Shown one piece after another: positions 33,164 to 41,946 of a stretch of DNA of 64,000 nt (positions are counted from its first letter, which is position 1; every line of letters begins with the position of its first letter). The translations under genes and the position numbers were made by a program. The notes beneath the pieces were generated by a model. It was not told the origin of the DNA, searched no databases, and saw only the letters and a list, made by a program, of their open reading frames with translations. This DNA is from Proteobacteria bacterium UBA2363 (GTDB lineage Bacteria > Pseudomonadota > Gammaproteobacteria > Xanthomonadales > UBA2363): assembly GCA_002344355.1 (NCBI GenBank), contig DDTN01000026.1:48614-112613 (forward strand), given 5' to 3'.

Positions 33164-34689
33164 GGTGCTTTGCTGGCCGTCCAATGTCGGGTCCTGGCAG
33201 GGGGTGGGAGGTCGGTGGCGGGCGCCGCGCTGCGCCAGGCGTGGTCGCCCAGCGGCGCCAGAACAGCGTCCGGACACGTGGGGGGCGTCGCCGGCGAGCC
33301 GCCTGGCGGTCCGATCAGCAGCGCGCGCGGATGCTCCGCGGCCTGGGCGCACAGCTGCGCGGCCAGGTCGCCGGCATGGCCGTCCGGGCCTGCCGCAGGC
33401 GCGTACTCGACGGGCAGGCCGGTGTACAGGCGCAGCCCGTAGTGGGCGCGCTCGCCGACGAAGACGATGCGGTCGGCGCCGTCCAGCCACGACGACAGGG
33501 CGGCCGCTTCCGCCGCGGCATCCTTGTTGCTCGGCAGGTGCGCCACCGCGGCCTTGACCAGCAGCATCAGGGCCAGCCAGATCGCCAGGCCCGCCCAGAG
33601 GTTCCGCGACCGGCCCTGGTCCTGGCGCTGCGCCAGGCGCCTGGCCAGCAGCAGGCTGAGCGGCACCGCCAGGGGCAGCACGTACAGGTACATGCGCGAG
33701 CGCGCCAGCACGAAGACGGCCAGCGGCAGCAGCAGCCACAGCAGCAGCAGGGCGCCGGGCGGATCCGCGGCCAGTCGCCGCCGCCACGCCACCGCCGAGA
33801 GCAGCCCGGCCACTTCGCCACGACCGATCCCGAGCACCGGCAGCCAGGGCAGCATGGCCACGGTCAGCACCGGCAGGTAGATGGCCAGCGGCCCGTACCA
33901 CTGGGCATTGCGCCCGTGCAGGCCGGTGAACACCCGGGCCAGCACCTCGTCGCCCAGGAAGTAGCCGAGCAGGCCAGGCTCGCGCACCAGCATCGCCGCG
34001 AACCAGGACAACCCGAGCAAGGCGAACAGCAGCAGGCCGGCGGGCGGGAACAGCGCCGCTGCCGACCGGCGACCCTCGACCGCCGCGGCCCAGCCGACCA
34101 GGGCGAGCAGCGGCAGCAGGGCCGGCGGGCCCTTGGTCAGGAAGCCGAGCCCGAAGGCCGCCCACATGACCAGCAGCCAGGCCGGACGACGCGCGGCATC
34201 GCGCGACAGCACGAAGGCGGTGACCGCCAGGGTCTCCCACAAGGCGAGCAGCGGGTCGGTGTTCACCACGTTGGCCGCCAGCAGCGGCAATGGCGAGCCG
34301 GACCAGACGGCCACCGCCAGCCAGCGGGCCTCGGGCACCAGGCGCCGCGCCAGCACCAGCACCAGAAGGCCACTGGCGACGAAGGCGAGCGCGGCGGGCA
34401 GGCGGGCCGACCAGGTGGTGCGCCCGAACGCCGCCAGGCTTGCGGCCAGCGCCCAGTAGGTCAACGGTGGCTTGGTGAGATGGACCTGCTCGTCGTTGAG
34501 CCTGGGCACCAGCCAGTCGCCGCTGTCGAGCATGTGCAGGGCGACCGCCGTGTAGCGGCCCTCGTCGGGCTCCCACAGGCTGCGCGTGCCCTGGAACGCG
34601 AAGGCCGCCACCAGCAGCCAGGCGCAGGCCAGGGCTGGCAAAGCCACGGAACGGGCCAGAGCGAGGATCCCTTGCGCGTGTCTGGACAT
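33160..34689 (-). CDS. ArnT-like lipid A glycosyltransferase (GT83/PMT superfamily), first copy
   Basis: A 509-aa polytopic membrane enzyme with about 11-12 helices. The first periplasmic loop carries the ArnT motif: LWEPDEGRYTAVALHMLDSG, WLVPRLNDEQ and HLTKPPLTYWA. It probably moves a sugar from undecaprenyl phosphate onto lipid A or another envelope glycan. arnBCADEF genes are absent, so L-Ara4N as the sugar is uncertain. First gene of the operon that continues into the GT2 and LABN genes. A direct-repeat box (34740-34757) lies upstream. Confidence 0.88.
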   Translation of the reverse strand: MSRHAQGILALARSVALPALACAWLLVAAFAFQGTRSLWEPDEGRYTAVALHMLDSGDWLVPRLNDEQVHLTKPPLTYWALAASLAAFGRTTWSARLPAALAFVASGLLVLVLARRLVPEARWLAVAVWSGSPLPLLAANVVNTDPLLALWETLAVTAFVLSRDAARRPAWLLVMWAAFGLGFLTKGPPALLPLLALVGWAAAVEGRRSAAALFPPAGLLLFALLGLSWFAAMLVREPGLLGYFLGDEVLARVFTGLHGRNAQWYGPLAIYLPVLTVAMLPWLPVLGIGRGEVAGLLSAVAWRRRLAADPPGALLLLWLLLPLAVFVLARSRMYLYVLPLAVPLSLLLARRLAQRQDQGRSRNLWAGLAIWLALMLLVKAAVAHLPSNKDAAAEAAALSSWLDGADRIVFVGERAHYGLRLYTGLPVEYAPAAGPDGHAGDLAAQLCAQAAEHPRALLIGPPGGSPATPPTCPDAVLAPLGDHAWRSAAPATDLPPPARTRHWTASKAP

Positions 34690-34739
34690 CCAGGACCCGT
34701 GTGCCAGTCGGCGGTGCCGGCGAGGATGGGGGCCACCAC

Positions 34740-34757
34740 GTCGGACAGCGGTCGGAC
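34740..34757 (-). promoter_or_regulatory. GTCCGAC-N4-GTCCGAC direct repeat upstream of the first ArnT-like gene
   Basis: Two identical heptamers with 11-bp period, reading toward the gene. A weak -10-like CATCCT follows 11 nt later. The same box occurs before the response regulator and in variant form before the second ArnT-like gene. The layout is that of OmpR/PhoB-family sites. Confidence 0.6.
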
Positions 34758-34761
34758 CGGC

Positions 34762-34778
34762 ATTAGGGATCGCTTAAC
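34762..34778 (-). promoter_or_regulatory. PmrA-box-like sequence (GTTAAG-N5-CCTAAT)
   Basis: Two hexamers, each one base from the PmrA/BasR half-site (C/T)TTAA(G/T), with the right 5-nt spacing, next to the GTCCGAC repeat. AT-rich in a GC-rich gap. The rest of 34690-34988 shows no gene. Confidence 0.3.
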
Positions 34779-34988
34779 GAGGCAGCCGGCGGTTCGCGGG
34801 TCCGCAGCCGGCGATTCCCTCGACGCCATCGAACCGGCCCCCGGACAGACGCGAGCCGGGGGTTCCTGTGCGGAGGCCGGACTGCCCTGCCTCGGCGGAC
34901 TGGCGCAGGCAGTCGGAACTGTGGTCGATGGCCGCCCGGCCCGCGGCCGCGCGGCGCAACCGGCAACGAGGCGCTGCGCGCCGAGCCT

Positions 34989-36302
34989 TCAGTGCGTCCG
35001 TTCCGCCAGGCTGCCGCGCAGGTCGAGGCAGGCCCGGGTACCGCCGTTCGGCCCGGGCCGGAACACCAGCGTCCAGCCGAGGTGGTCGCAGATGCGCCCG
35101 ATCAGCGCCAGGCCCAGCCCGGCGCCCCGGCCTTCGCCGCGCCGGGCGCGCTGGGCATAGAGGCGGCCGATCTCGTCGGCGCCCAGCCCGGTGCCGGGAT
35201 CGCTGACACTGACCACCCCGGGGGGCTCGACCTCGACCCGCACGCAGCCGCCGTCGCTGTTCTCGATGGCATTGCGCACGAGGTTGCCGATCGCCACGTG
35301 GACGATCGCGGCGGGCGCCTGCAGGCGGCTGGGCGCGAGCGGCCCCAGCGCCAGGGTCAGCGCCTTGTCGGCGCACAGGTGCCGGTGGTCCTCGACCAGG
35401 TCGGGAAGCAGGTCCTCCAGGTCGAAGACCTCGGCGCTGGCGCGCAGGCGCGCCGGCTCCTTGGCCAGCACCAGCAGAAGCCGGAGCAGTTGCTCGATGC
35501 CGCCGGCGGCCTGGTGGATGCGGCGCAGCGGCGTCGTCAGCGCCGGCTCGCTGCCGATCCGCTGCGCGAGGACGTCGGCGGCGCCGGTGATCACCGCGAC
35601 CGGCGTGCGCAATTCGTGTCCGACGCTGTCGACGAACGAGCGCTCGCGCGCGACGAATCCGTCGTGGCGGCGCAGGTAGGCATTGAAGGATTCGGCAATG
35701 ACCGCGATCTCCCAGCCATCCGCCGCCGACACCTCCAGCTGTTGCTCGAGCGCGGCCGGCTGCAGGGCATCCACCTGCGCCGAGAGCCGGTGCAGCGGCC
35801 TGAGCAGGCGACCGCCCAGCCACCAGGCCAGCGCGCTCAGCAGCACGGTGGCCAGGAGCGCCGACGCGATCAGGCCGGCCGCCTGCCACCATTCGTCGCG
35901 CTCGAGCTCGGTGATGTCCAGGGACAGCAGCAGGCGGCCCTCGGGGAGTTCCTCGACCAGCACCGCCAGGACCTGCCCGGTCCGTGGATCGCGGACCTCG
36001 TCGTGCAGGCCCGGAGCCAGGTCCGCCAGCTCCGGCGCGGGCCGACCCGTCCCCTCGCCGTCCAGCAGCCAGCCGCGCAAGGCCCCGGTGTCGGGTAGCG
36101 CGGCGCGCAAGCCGCTGCGATGTCGGCCGAGCAGGACCTCCCGCTCGGCGTTCAACAGGGCCTGCCAGGCGCGTGCCTCCACCGATTCGTGGATCCAGTA
36201 GCCCTGCACCAGCAGGGTCGCGCTGAGCACCACGGCGAAGCCGAGCACGCCCACCGCCAGACGGGCGCGCAGGCTCCGCCTGGAGTGGACCCGATCAGGC
36301 AT
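34989..36302 (-). CDS. sensor histidine kinase of the ArnT-flanked two-component system
   Basis: A 437-aa membrane sensor. Helices at about 14-34 and 142-163 flank a periplasmic domain of ~105 residues. A HAMP-like segment (RPLHRLSAQVDALQPAALEQ) follows, then the H-box with His229 (SVGHELRTPVAVI). The N-box is NLVRNAIENS and the G-boxes SDPGTGLG and GRGAGLGLAL. The periplasmic loop is acidic (DGEGTG, ELADLAPGLHDEV), which would suit cation or peptide sensing but is not proof. Start overlaps the regulator's end by 8 nt. Confidence 0.92.
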   Translation of the reverse strand: MPDRVHSRRSLRARLAVGVLGFAVVLSATLLVQGYWIHESVEARAWQALLNAEREVLLGRHRSGLRAALPDTGALRGWLLDGEGTGRPAPELADLAPGLHDEVRDPRTGQVLAVLVEELPEGRLLLSLDITELERDEWWQAAGLIASALLATVLLSALAWWLGGRLLRPLHRLSAQVDALQPAALEQQLEVSAADGWEIAVIAESFNAYLRRHDGFVARERSFVDSVGHELRTPVAVITGAADVLAQRIGSEPALTTPLRRIHQAAGGIEQLLRLLLVLAKEPARLRASAEVFDLEDLLPDLVEDHRHLCADKALTLALGPLAPSRLQAPAAIVHVAIGNLVRNAIENSDGGCVRVEVEPPGVVSVSDPGTGLGADEIGRLYAQRARRGEGRGAGLGLALIGRICDHLGWTLVFRPGPNGGTRACLDLRGSLAERTH

Positions 36303-36996
36303 CCGCCGCCCCGCCGCCATCCGCCAGCCGGGCCAGCCGGTAGCCCGCCCTGGGCACCGTGTGCACCAGGGGCGTGGCCGAGCCGGCATCCACGACCCGG
36401 CGCAACTCGTACATGTGCGAGCGCAGCAGGTCGGTGTCCGGGGGGCTGTCGCCCCACAAGGTCTCCTCGAGCCGCGCCCGCGACACGACGTCGGGGCTGG
36501 CCCGCATCAGCACCTCGAGCAGCTTCCGGCAGGCCGGATAGAGCCGCAGGGTCGCGCCGCCCCGGCTGACTTCGAGGGTGCCGAGGTCGAGACGAAGGTC
36601 GTCGACCTGCAGGACCCGCTGCCGGCCCTGCCCCGCGGCCCGCGCGAGCACCGCCTCCAGCCGGACTTCCAGCTCCGGCAGCGCGAACGGCTTGGTCAGG
36701 TAGTCGTCGGCGCCGCTGCGGAAGCCGCTGATCTTGTCGGCGAGCTCGTCGCGCGCCGTCAGCATGATCACCGGCGTGTCCTTGCCGGCCTCCTGGCGCA
36801 GCTTGCGCAACAGCTCCCGGCCGTCCAGGCGCGGCAGCCCCCAGTCCAGGACGATGGCGTCGTAGTCGTGGCAGACCGCCAGGTGCAGCCCGGTGAGGCC
36901 GTCCGGCGCCGCATCCAGGACGTGGCCGCGCGCCTCGAAATAGTCGAACAGGTTGGCGACCAGGGCCTGGTTGTCCTCGATCACGAGCAGCTTCAT
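36295..36996 (-). CDS. OmpR/PhoB-family response regulator of the ArnT-flanked two-component system
   Basis: A 233-aa regulator. In the receiver, Asp8 (VIEDNQ), the phosphoacceptor Asp51 (IVLDWGLPRLDG), Thr80 and Lys102 (TKPFALPELEVR) are all present. The winged-helix domain starts near residue 128 and includes LRSHMYELRRVVDA and HTVPRAGYRL. Overall it resembles PmrA/QseB. The promoter gap carries two direct-repeat boxes, one directed at this gene, so autoregulation plus control of both ArnT-like genes is likely. Kinase gene follows with 8-nt overlap. Confidence 0.93.
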   Translation of the reverse strand: MKLLVIEDNQALVANLFDYFEARGHVLDAAPDGLTGLHLAVCHDYDAIVLDWGLPRLDGRELLRKLRQEAGKDTPVIMLTARDELADKISGFRSGADDYLTKPFALPELEVRLEAVLARAAGQGRQRVLQVDDLRLDLGTLEVSRGGATLRLYPACRKLLEVLMRASPDVVSRARLEETLWGDSPPDTDLLRSHMYELRRVVDAGSATPLVHTVPRAGYRLARLADGGGAADA

Positions 36997-37037
36997 GGCA
37001 CCGCCTGGGGAACACCGCGCGCACGGCCGGCGCGCTG

Positions 37038-37043
37038 AGCATA
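37038..37043 (-). promoter_or_regulatory. putative -10 element of the two-component operon
   Basis: TATGCT on the minus strand, 14 nt downstream of the regulator-facing repeat box and about 41 nt before the regulator ATG. Confidence 0.35.
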
Positions 37044-37057
37044 GTGGCGGAGGCCGT

Positions 37058-37075
37058 GTCGGACCGCCGTCGGAC
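37058..37075 (-). promoter_or_regulatory. GTCCGAC-N4-GTCCGAC direct repeat facing the two-component operon
   Basis: Same heptamers and 11-bp period as the box before the first ArnT-like gene, here in the divergent gap and oriented toward the response-regulator gene. Confidence 0.6.
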
Positions 37076-37080
37076 CCGCC

Positions 37081-37098
37081 CCGACACCGCTCCGACGG
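37081..37098 (+). promoter_or_regulatory. CCGAC-N6-CCGAC direct repeat facing the second ArnT-like gene
   Basis: Variant of the same box (period 11 bp), oriented toward the second ArnT-like gene. Its last base is 11 nt before CAGAAT at 37108-37113, a plausible -10 that lies 6 nt upstream of the start codon. Confidence 0.5.
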
Positions 37099-37119
37099 CG
37101 GCGCCGCCAGAATCGCCGC

Positions 37120-38832
37120 ATGGCGCGATGGCACCCGTTCCGACCCGACCGCTGGCCGCTGCCGGCGCTGCTGCTGCTTGCCCTGATCGTGCTCGGCGCC
37201 GGCCTGGGACTGCGCCAGCCGATGCCCCCGGACGAGCCGCGCTTCGCGCTGATGGCGCAGGGCATGGTCGACACCGGCGACTGGCTGTTGCCGCGTCGGG
37301 GCGACGAGCTGTACAGCCACAAGCCACCCCTGTTCATGTGGCTGCAGGCCGCCGCGCTCAGGCTCACCGGCCACCTTCCGACCGCCTTCCTGCTGCCCTC
37401 GCTGCTGGCTGCACTGCTGACCCTGGCCCTGGTGTTCGACCTGGCGCGTCGTCTGTGGGGACGGCGCGCGGCCGGCTGGGCGCTGCTGGCACTGCTGGTG
37501 ACCCTGCAGTTCGGCCTGCAGGCGCGGCGCGGACAGATCGACGCCGTCCTGGTGGCGATGACCACGGCGTCCCTGTACGGCCTGCTGCGCCATCACCTGC
37601 TCGGAGGACGTCCGGCCTGGGCGCTGCTGGGCTGGTCCATGGCCGGGCTCGGCACCATCACCAAGGGCGTCGGCTTCCTGCCCCTGCTGGCCCTGCCGCT
37701 GCTGGCCCTGTCCCGGCGCACCGGCGCCAGGCATCTGGCCGATCCCCGCCTTCAGCCGGGCTGGCGCCGGGTCCGGCTGGGTCCGATGGCCTTCCTGGTG
37801 GCCACCGCGGTCTGGCTGGGCCCGATGCTGCTGGCCGTCCTGGCCGGCGACGACCCGCAGGGCCGGACCTATGTCCACGACCTGCTGTTCCGCCAGACGG
37901 CGACCCGCTACCTCGATCCCTGGCACCACCACCAGCCGCCCTGGTATTTCCTGGGCACCGTCCTGACCCTCTGGCTGCCGACCGCGCTGCTGCTGCCCGC
38001 CCTCCTGCCCGCGTGGTGGCGGCGCATCCGGCGGGGCGATGCGCGCGTGCAGGTGCTGGTCGGCTGGACGCTGCTGGTGCTGATCTTCTTCAGCGCCAGT
38101 CCGGGCAAGCGCGAGGTCTACATCCTGCCCGCCCTGCCGGCGTTCTGCCTGGCCCTCGCACCCTTGTTGCCGGGCCTGCTGCGCCGCAGCCGCGTCCAGC
38201 TCGCCGCGCTCGGCTACGTCGCGCTGGTCGGCCTGGCCGCCGCAGTCCTGGCCGCTGCCGCGTCGTGGCCGGACAGCGGCGCGGTCGCGCGCGCCCTGGC
38301 CGACCGCGGCCTCGATCGCCCGCCGCCGCTGGCGCTGGCCGGCCTGGCCGCGCTGGCAGGGGCGGCCTTGCTCATCGCGTTGACGGCGAAGCGCCGGGGT
38401 GCCGGCCTGGCCGTGCTGGCGCTGACCTATGTCCTCTGGCTGGTCCATGGACTGGCGTTCATGCCGGCCCTGGACGACGCCAGCTCGGGGCGCGCCCTGA
38501 TGCGGTCGGTGGCCCAGCGGATCGGGCCGTCCGCGTCGCTGGCCCTGCTCGACTGGCCCGAGCAGTTGCTGCTGCAGGCCGACCGCCCGGTCCGGACCTT
38601 CGGTTTCGAGCGTCCGGTGCGGGCGCAATGGCCGGACGCCCTGGCCTGGCTGGCGGCCGATCCGGAACGGAACTGGCTCCTGGTCAACCAGCGCTCGCTG
38701 GCGGACTGCCCCGCGCTGGCCGGCCGGATCGAGGCCGGAACAAGCAACCGTCGCCGGTTCGTCCTGGTGAGACACCATGCGTTGCTCGCCGGCTGCATCG
38801 CGGACCGCCCACCCGGGCAACGCGACGACTGA
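37120..38832 (+). CDS. ArnT-like lipid A glycosyltransferase (GT83/PMT superfamily), second copy
   Basis: A 570-aa polytopic enzyme. The first loop carries MPPDEPRFALMAQGMVDTG, WLLPRRGDELYSHKPPLF and QARRGQIDAVLVA, the ArnT hallmarks including the Asp-Glu pair. It is longer than the first copy, with a larger C-terminal soluble part (about 440-570), closer to classical ArnT (~550 aa). It is divergent from the two-component system. No ribosome site is visible. A -10-like CAGAAT 6 nt upstream suggests a leaderless message. It ends 10 nt from the convergent antiporter operon. Confidence 0.88.
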   Translation: MARWHPFRPDRWPLPALLLLALIVLGAGLGLRQPMPPDEPRFALMAQGMVDTGDWLLPRRGDELYSHKPPLFMWLQAAALRLTGHLPTAFLLPSLLAALLTLALVFDLARRLWGRRAAGWALLALLVTLQFGLQARRGQIDAVLVAMTTASLYGLLRHHLLGGRPAWALLGWSMAGLGTITKGVGFLPLLALPLLALSRRTGARHLADPRLQPGWRRVRLGPMAFLVATAVWLGPMLLAVLAGDDPQGRTYVHDLLFRQTATRYLDPWHHHQPPWYFLGTVLTLWLPTALLLPALLPAWWRRIRRGDARVQVLVGWTLLVLIFFSASPGKREVYILPALPAFCLALAPLLPGLLRRSRVQLAALGYVALVGLAAAVLAAAASWPDSGAVARALADRGLDRPPPLALAGLAALAGAALLIALTAKRRGAGLAVLALTYVLWLVHGLAFMPALDDASSGRALMRSVAQRIGPSASLALLDWPEQLLLQADRPVRTFGFERPVRAQWPDALAWLAADPERNWLLVNQRSLADCPALAGRIEAGTSNRRRFVLVRHHALLAGCIADRPPGQRDD

Positions 38833-38842
38833 GCCCGGTGCT

Positions 38843-40456
38843 TTACCCGCCCAGGGCCAGCGCCGCGAGCAGCGCGACGACCAGCAGAAGGCCGCCTGCC
38901 ACCGGCAGGCGTCTCAGCCTCGATTCGATGGCGGCGAGGATGGCGGCGGCGGGCCAGGCGACCGGCAGTCGCCAGTCCAGCGCCGACCAGGCATCGAGCC
39001 CGCGCGCGAGCAACCGTGCCAGCCAGCGCCCGGCGGGCGCGACCAGCACCAGCACGTCGCCTTCCGGCAGGCGGGGACGCACCGGCGCCGGCCAGCGCGC
39101 CAGCGCGCCGCGGATGACCGGCGCCAGCAGCAGGGGCAGCAGGCCCGCGGCCAGCGCCGACGCCGTCCGGTCGGCTGCGCCGTCGTGCGCCAGGGCCCAG
39201 GCCCAGGGCACGACCAGCCCGGCCAGCACCGCCAGCGGCCAGGCCGGGTGGACCGGCCGGACCTCGCCGCGGTCTGCCGGGCGGTCGGCGCGGGCCAGGG
39301 ACCAGGCATGCAGCAGCAGCAGGGCGGTCAGCAGCGAGGACGCCGGCAAGGCCAGCGTCGCCACGGTTTCCCAGCCGGCGCCGGCGATCGCCGACTTCAG
39401 CCCGTCCTTGGCGAGCTGTCCGGTGGCCAGCGGCAGCCCGGCCAGGGACAGCGCCGGCAGGGCGAACAGCAGACCGCGCCAGCGGCTGGCGCCGACCTGG
39501 CCGCCGGCCGCCAGGAACAACGCGATCTTGTTGAGGCCGTGGTGCAGCGCCAGCAGACCCAGCACCGGCAGGACCACCGGCCCGCTGGCCTGCAAGGCCG
39601 CGAAGGCGGCCATCACCAGGCCCATCTGGCTGACCGTCGAGTAGGCGAGCACGGTCTTCAGGCGCTGCTGGCACAGCCCGGCCAGCGCGCCCCAGAACGC
39701 GGTCAGCAGCCCCAGCGCCAGCAAGCCGACCGGCGCCACGGCCTCGGGTGGTACCAGGCGCAGCATGCCCAGCAGGCCGGCCTTGACCAGCACGCCACTG
39801 AGCACCGCGCTGGCCGGCACCGGGGCGACCGGATGGGCCACCGGCAGCCAGACGTGCAGGGGCACCTGGCCCAGCTTCACCGCGAAGCCGGCCAGCAGGA
39901 GCAGGCCGGCGGTGCCCGGCACATCGCCGGCGATCGTCGCCAGCGCGGCATTGCCGTGGCTGCCGGCCACCACCAAGACACCGGCCAGCACCAGCGCCTC
40001 GCCCGCCAGCGCCATGGCCAGGTACACGCGCCCGGCGCGCCAGGCCGGCGCGGTGCCGGCATGCACGACCAGGCCGAACGCCGCCAGCGTCATCATCAGG
40101 TAGCCGCCGTAGAAGCCCGCCAGGTCGGCCGCCAGCAGCAGCCAGGCCTGGCCGGCCAGGACCAGCAGCCAGAAACGCGCGAAGCGCACCGGCGCCCTGG
40201 CGACCCGCGAGGCGGCGGCGCCGGCCAGCATCCAGCCCAGACCGGCCAGCAGCAGCAGCGGGCGGTTCACGCCATCGACCGCGAATGCCAGGCCCAGCAA
40301 CAGATGCGGCGCCCGCACCTCGCCTGCGTCCAGCAGGGCCAGGGCCAGCAGCGGCAGCGGCGCGACGACCACGGCCGCGATGCGGGCGCGGCCGCCGGCG
40401 AACAGTTGCGCCAGCCACGGCAGCAGCAGCGCCAGGGCGACCAGCAGCGCGCTCAT
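38843..40456 (-). CDS. Mrp-type antiporter, third NuoL/M/N-like subunit
   Basis: A 537-aa proton-translocating-subunit homologue with about 14 helices, last gene of the operon. The TM7 lysine is Lys194 (GFAVKLGQVPLHVWLP) and the TM8 region reads ASAVLSGVLVKAG. The TM5 glutamate that is essential in MrpA, MrpD and NuoM is missing: the aligned position is Leu120 in FYGGYLMMTLAAFGL. It may therefore be structural or a modified channel. Overlaps the preceding gene by ATGA. Confidence 0.85.
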   Translation of the reverse strand: MSALLVALALLLPWLAQLFAGGRARIAAVVVAPLPLLALALLDAGEVRAPHLLLGLAFAVDGVNRPLLLLAGLGWMLAGAAASRVARAPVRFARFWLLVLAGQAWLLLAADLAGFYGGYLMMTLAAFGLVVHAGTAPAWRAGRVYLAMALAGEALVLAGVLVVAGSHGNAALATIAGDVPGTAGLLLLAGFAVKLGQVPLHVWLPVAHPVAPVPASAVLSGVLVKAGLLGMLRLVPPEAVAPVGLLALGLLTAFWGALAGLCQQRLKTVLAYSTVSQMGLVMAAFAALQASGPVVLPVLGLLALHHGLNKIALFLAAGGQVGASRWRGLLFALPALSLAGLPLATGQLAKDGLKSAIAGAGWETVATLALPASSLLTALLLLHAWSLARADRPADRGEVRPVHPAWPLAVLAGLVVPWAWALAHDGAADRTASALAAGLLPLLLAPVIRGALARWPAPVRPRLPEGDVLVLVAPAGRWLARLLARGLDAWSALDWRLPVAWPAAAILAAIESRLRRLPVAGGLLLVVALLAALALGG

Positions 40457-41946
40457 CCGCCGTACTCCCGGGCGACGATCAGCTTCACCCAGCCCAGCGG
40501 ACTGAGCTCGAGGCCGGCCAGCAGGCCGGCCAGCAGCGCCGCCAGCGCGGTGGCCAGCGCCGGCAGCAGCATCGCCGCGCGCGCCCATCGCCCTGGGCGG
40601 GTGGGCGCCGGCCAGGCGTCCGGCGGCGGGCGGAACCAGATGCGCCCCAGCACCGGCAGGAAGTAGGCGGCGTTGAGCAGGGTGCTGGCGACCAGCACGC
40701 CGACCACCCAGGACTGTCCGGCCGCCACCGCGCCGGTGCCCAGGTACCACTTGCTGACGAAGCCCGCCATCGGCGGCACGCCGATCATGCCCAGCGCGGT
40801 GACGGTGAACGCCAGGCTGGTCCAGGGCATGACCCGGCCGACGCCGTCGAGCTGGTCGATGCGCTTGCTGCCGAGCAGCTCGGCGTACAGGCCGGCGCAG
40901 AAGAACAGGGTGATCTTCATCAGGCCCTGGTGGACCAGGTGGACGAGGCCGCCGATGGTGGCCAGCGGTCCGGCGATCGCCGCGCCCAGGGCGATGTAGG
41001 ACACCTGGCTGACCGTCGACCAGGCCAGCCGCTTCTTGAGGTCGGCCTGGCGCAGGGCCATCAGCGAGCCGTACAGGATGGTGGCGGCGGCCAGCGCCGC
41101 CAGCCAGTGGCCCAGGCCCAGCGCCTGGACGCGCTCGCTGCCGTACACGTCGTAGACCAGCCGGACGATCCCGAAGGCGCCGGCCTTGACCACGGCCACC
41201 GCATGCAGCAGCGCGCTGACCGGGGCCGGTGCCACCATCGCCTTCGGCAGCCAGCCGTGCAGGGGCAGCAGGGCGGCCTTGACCCCCATGCCGGCCAGCA
41301 GCAGCACGAAGATGCCGCGCTGCGCGGCCTCGTTGCCGGACAGCACGTCGCCGAGCTCGCCGCCGGCGATGAAGTCCTGCGAACCGACCAGGGCATGCAG
41401 CCAGACCAGCCCGGCCAGGAACAGGCTGCTGCCGAACAGCGTGTGGCACAGGTAGCTGCGCCCGCCGGCGAACGAGGCCTGCGTCCCCCGGTGCACCACC
41501 AGCGGCCAGGTCGCCAGGGTCAGCAGCTCGTAGAACACGAAGAAGGTGAACAGGTTGCCGGCCGTGGCGATGCCCATGGTGGCGGCCACGCACAGGCTGA
41601 AGAAGCCGAAGAAGCGGGCCCGGCCCGGGCTGCGCTCCAGGTAGCCGATCGCGTAGATCGTGGTCAGCAGCCACAGCACGGCCGACAGCGTGGTGAACAG
41701 CAGGGTCAGCGAGTCGACCTTGAGCACCAGGTCCAGCCCCGGCAACAGCGGCATGCGCCACTGGAAGGTCTCGCCCGCCGCGACCGCGCGCAACAGCAGC
41801 GCCACCAGGCCGAGCTTGGCCAGCGCCGCCGCGAGGTTCAGCGTGGTGCGCAGGCGCTGCCGGGCCTCGCCGGCCAGGAACACCGCCAGGGCGGTCGCCA
41901 GGGACAGCAGGACCAGCAGCAGCGGCAACGCCGGCCAGCCGGTCAT
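40453..41946 (-). CDS. Mrp-type antiporter, MrpD-like subunit
   Basis: A 497-aa NuoM/MrpD homologue. Glu140 in FFVFYELLTLATWPLVV and Lys223 in GMGVKAALLPLHGWLP are the proton-path residues, and ALLHAVAVVKAG follows. Of the three large subunits it fits MrpD best. Overlaps both neighbours by 4 nt. Confidence 0.9.
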   Translation of the reverse strand: MTGWPALPLLLVLLSLATALAVFLAGEARQRLRTTLNLAAALAKLGLVALLLRAVAAGETFQWRMPLLPGLDLVLKVDSLTLLFTTLSAVLWLLTTIYAIGYLERSPGRARFFGFFSLCVAATMGIATAGNLFTFFVFYELLTLATWPLVVHRGTQASFAGGRSYLCHTLFGSSLFLAGLVWLHALVGSQDFIAGGELGDVLSGNEAAQRGIFVLLLAGMGVKAALLPLHGWLPKAMVAPAPVSALLHAVAVVKAGAFGIVRLVYDVYGSERVQALGLGHWLAALAAATILYGSLMALRQADLKKRLAWSTVSQVSYIALGAAIAGPLATIGGLVHLVHQGLMKITLFFCAGLYAELLGSKRIDQLDGVGRVMPWTSLAFTVTALGMIGVPPMAGFVSKWYLGTGAVAAGQSWVVGVLVASTLLNAAYFLPVLGRIWFRPPPDAWPAPTRPGRWARAAMLLPALATALAALLAGLLAGLELSPLGWVKLIVAREYGG

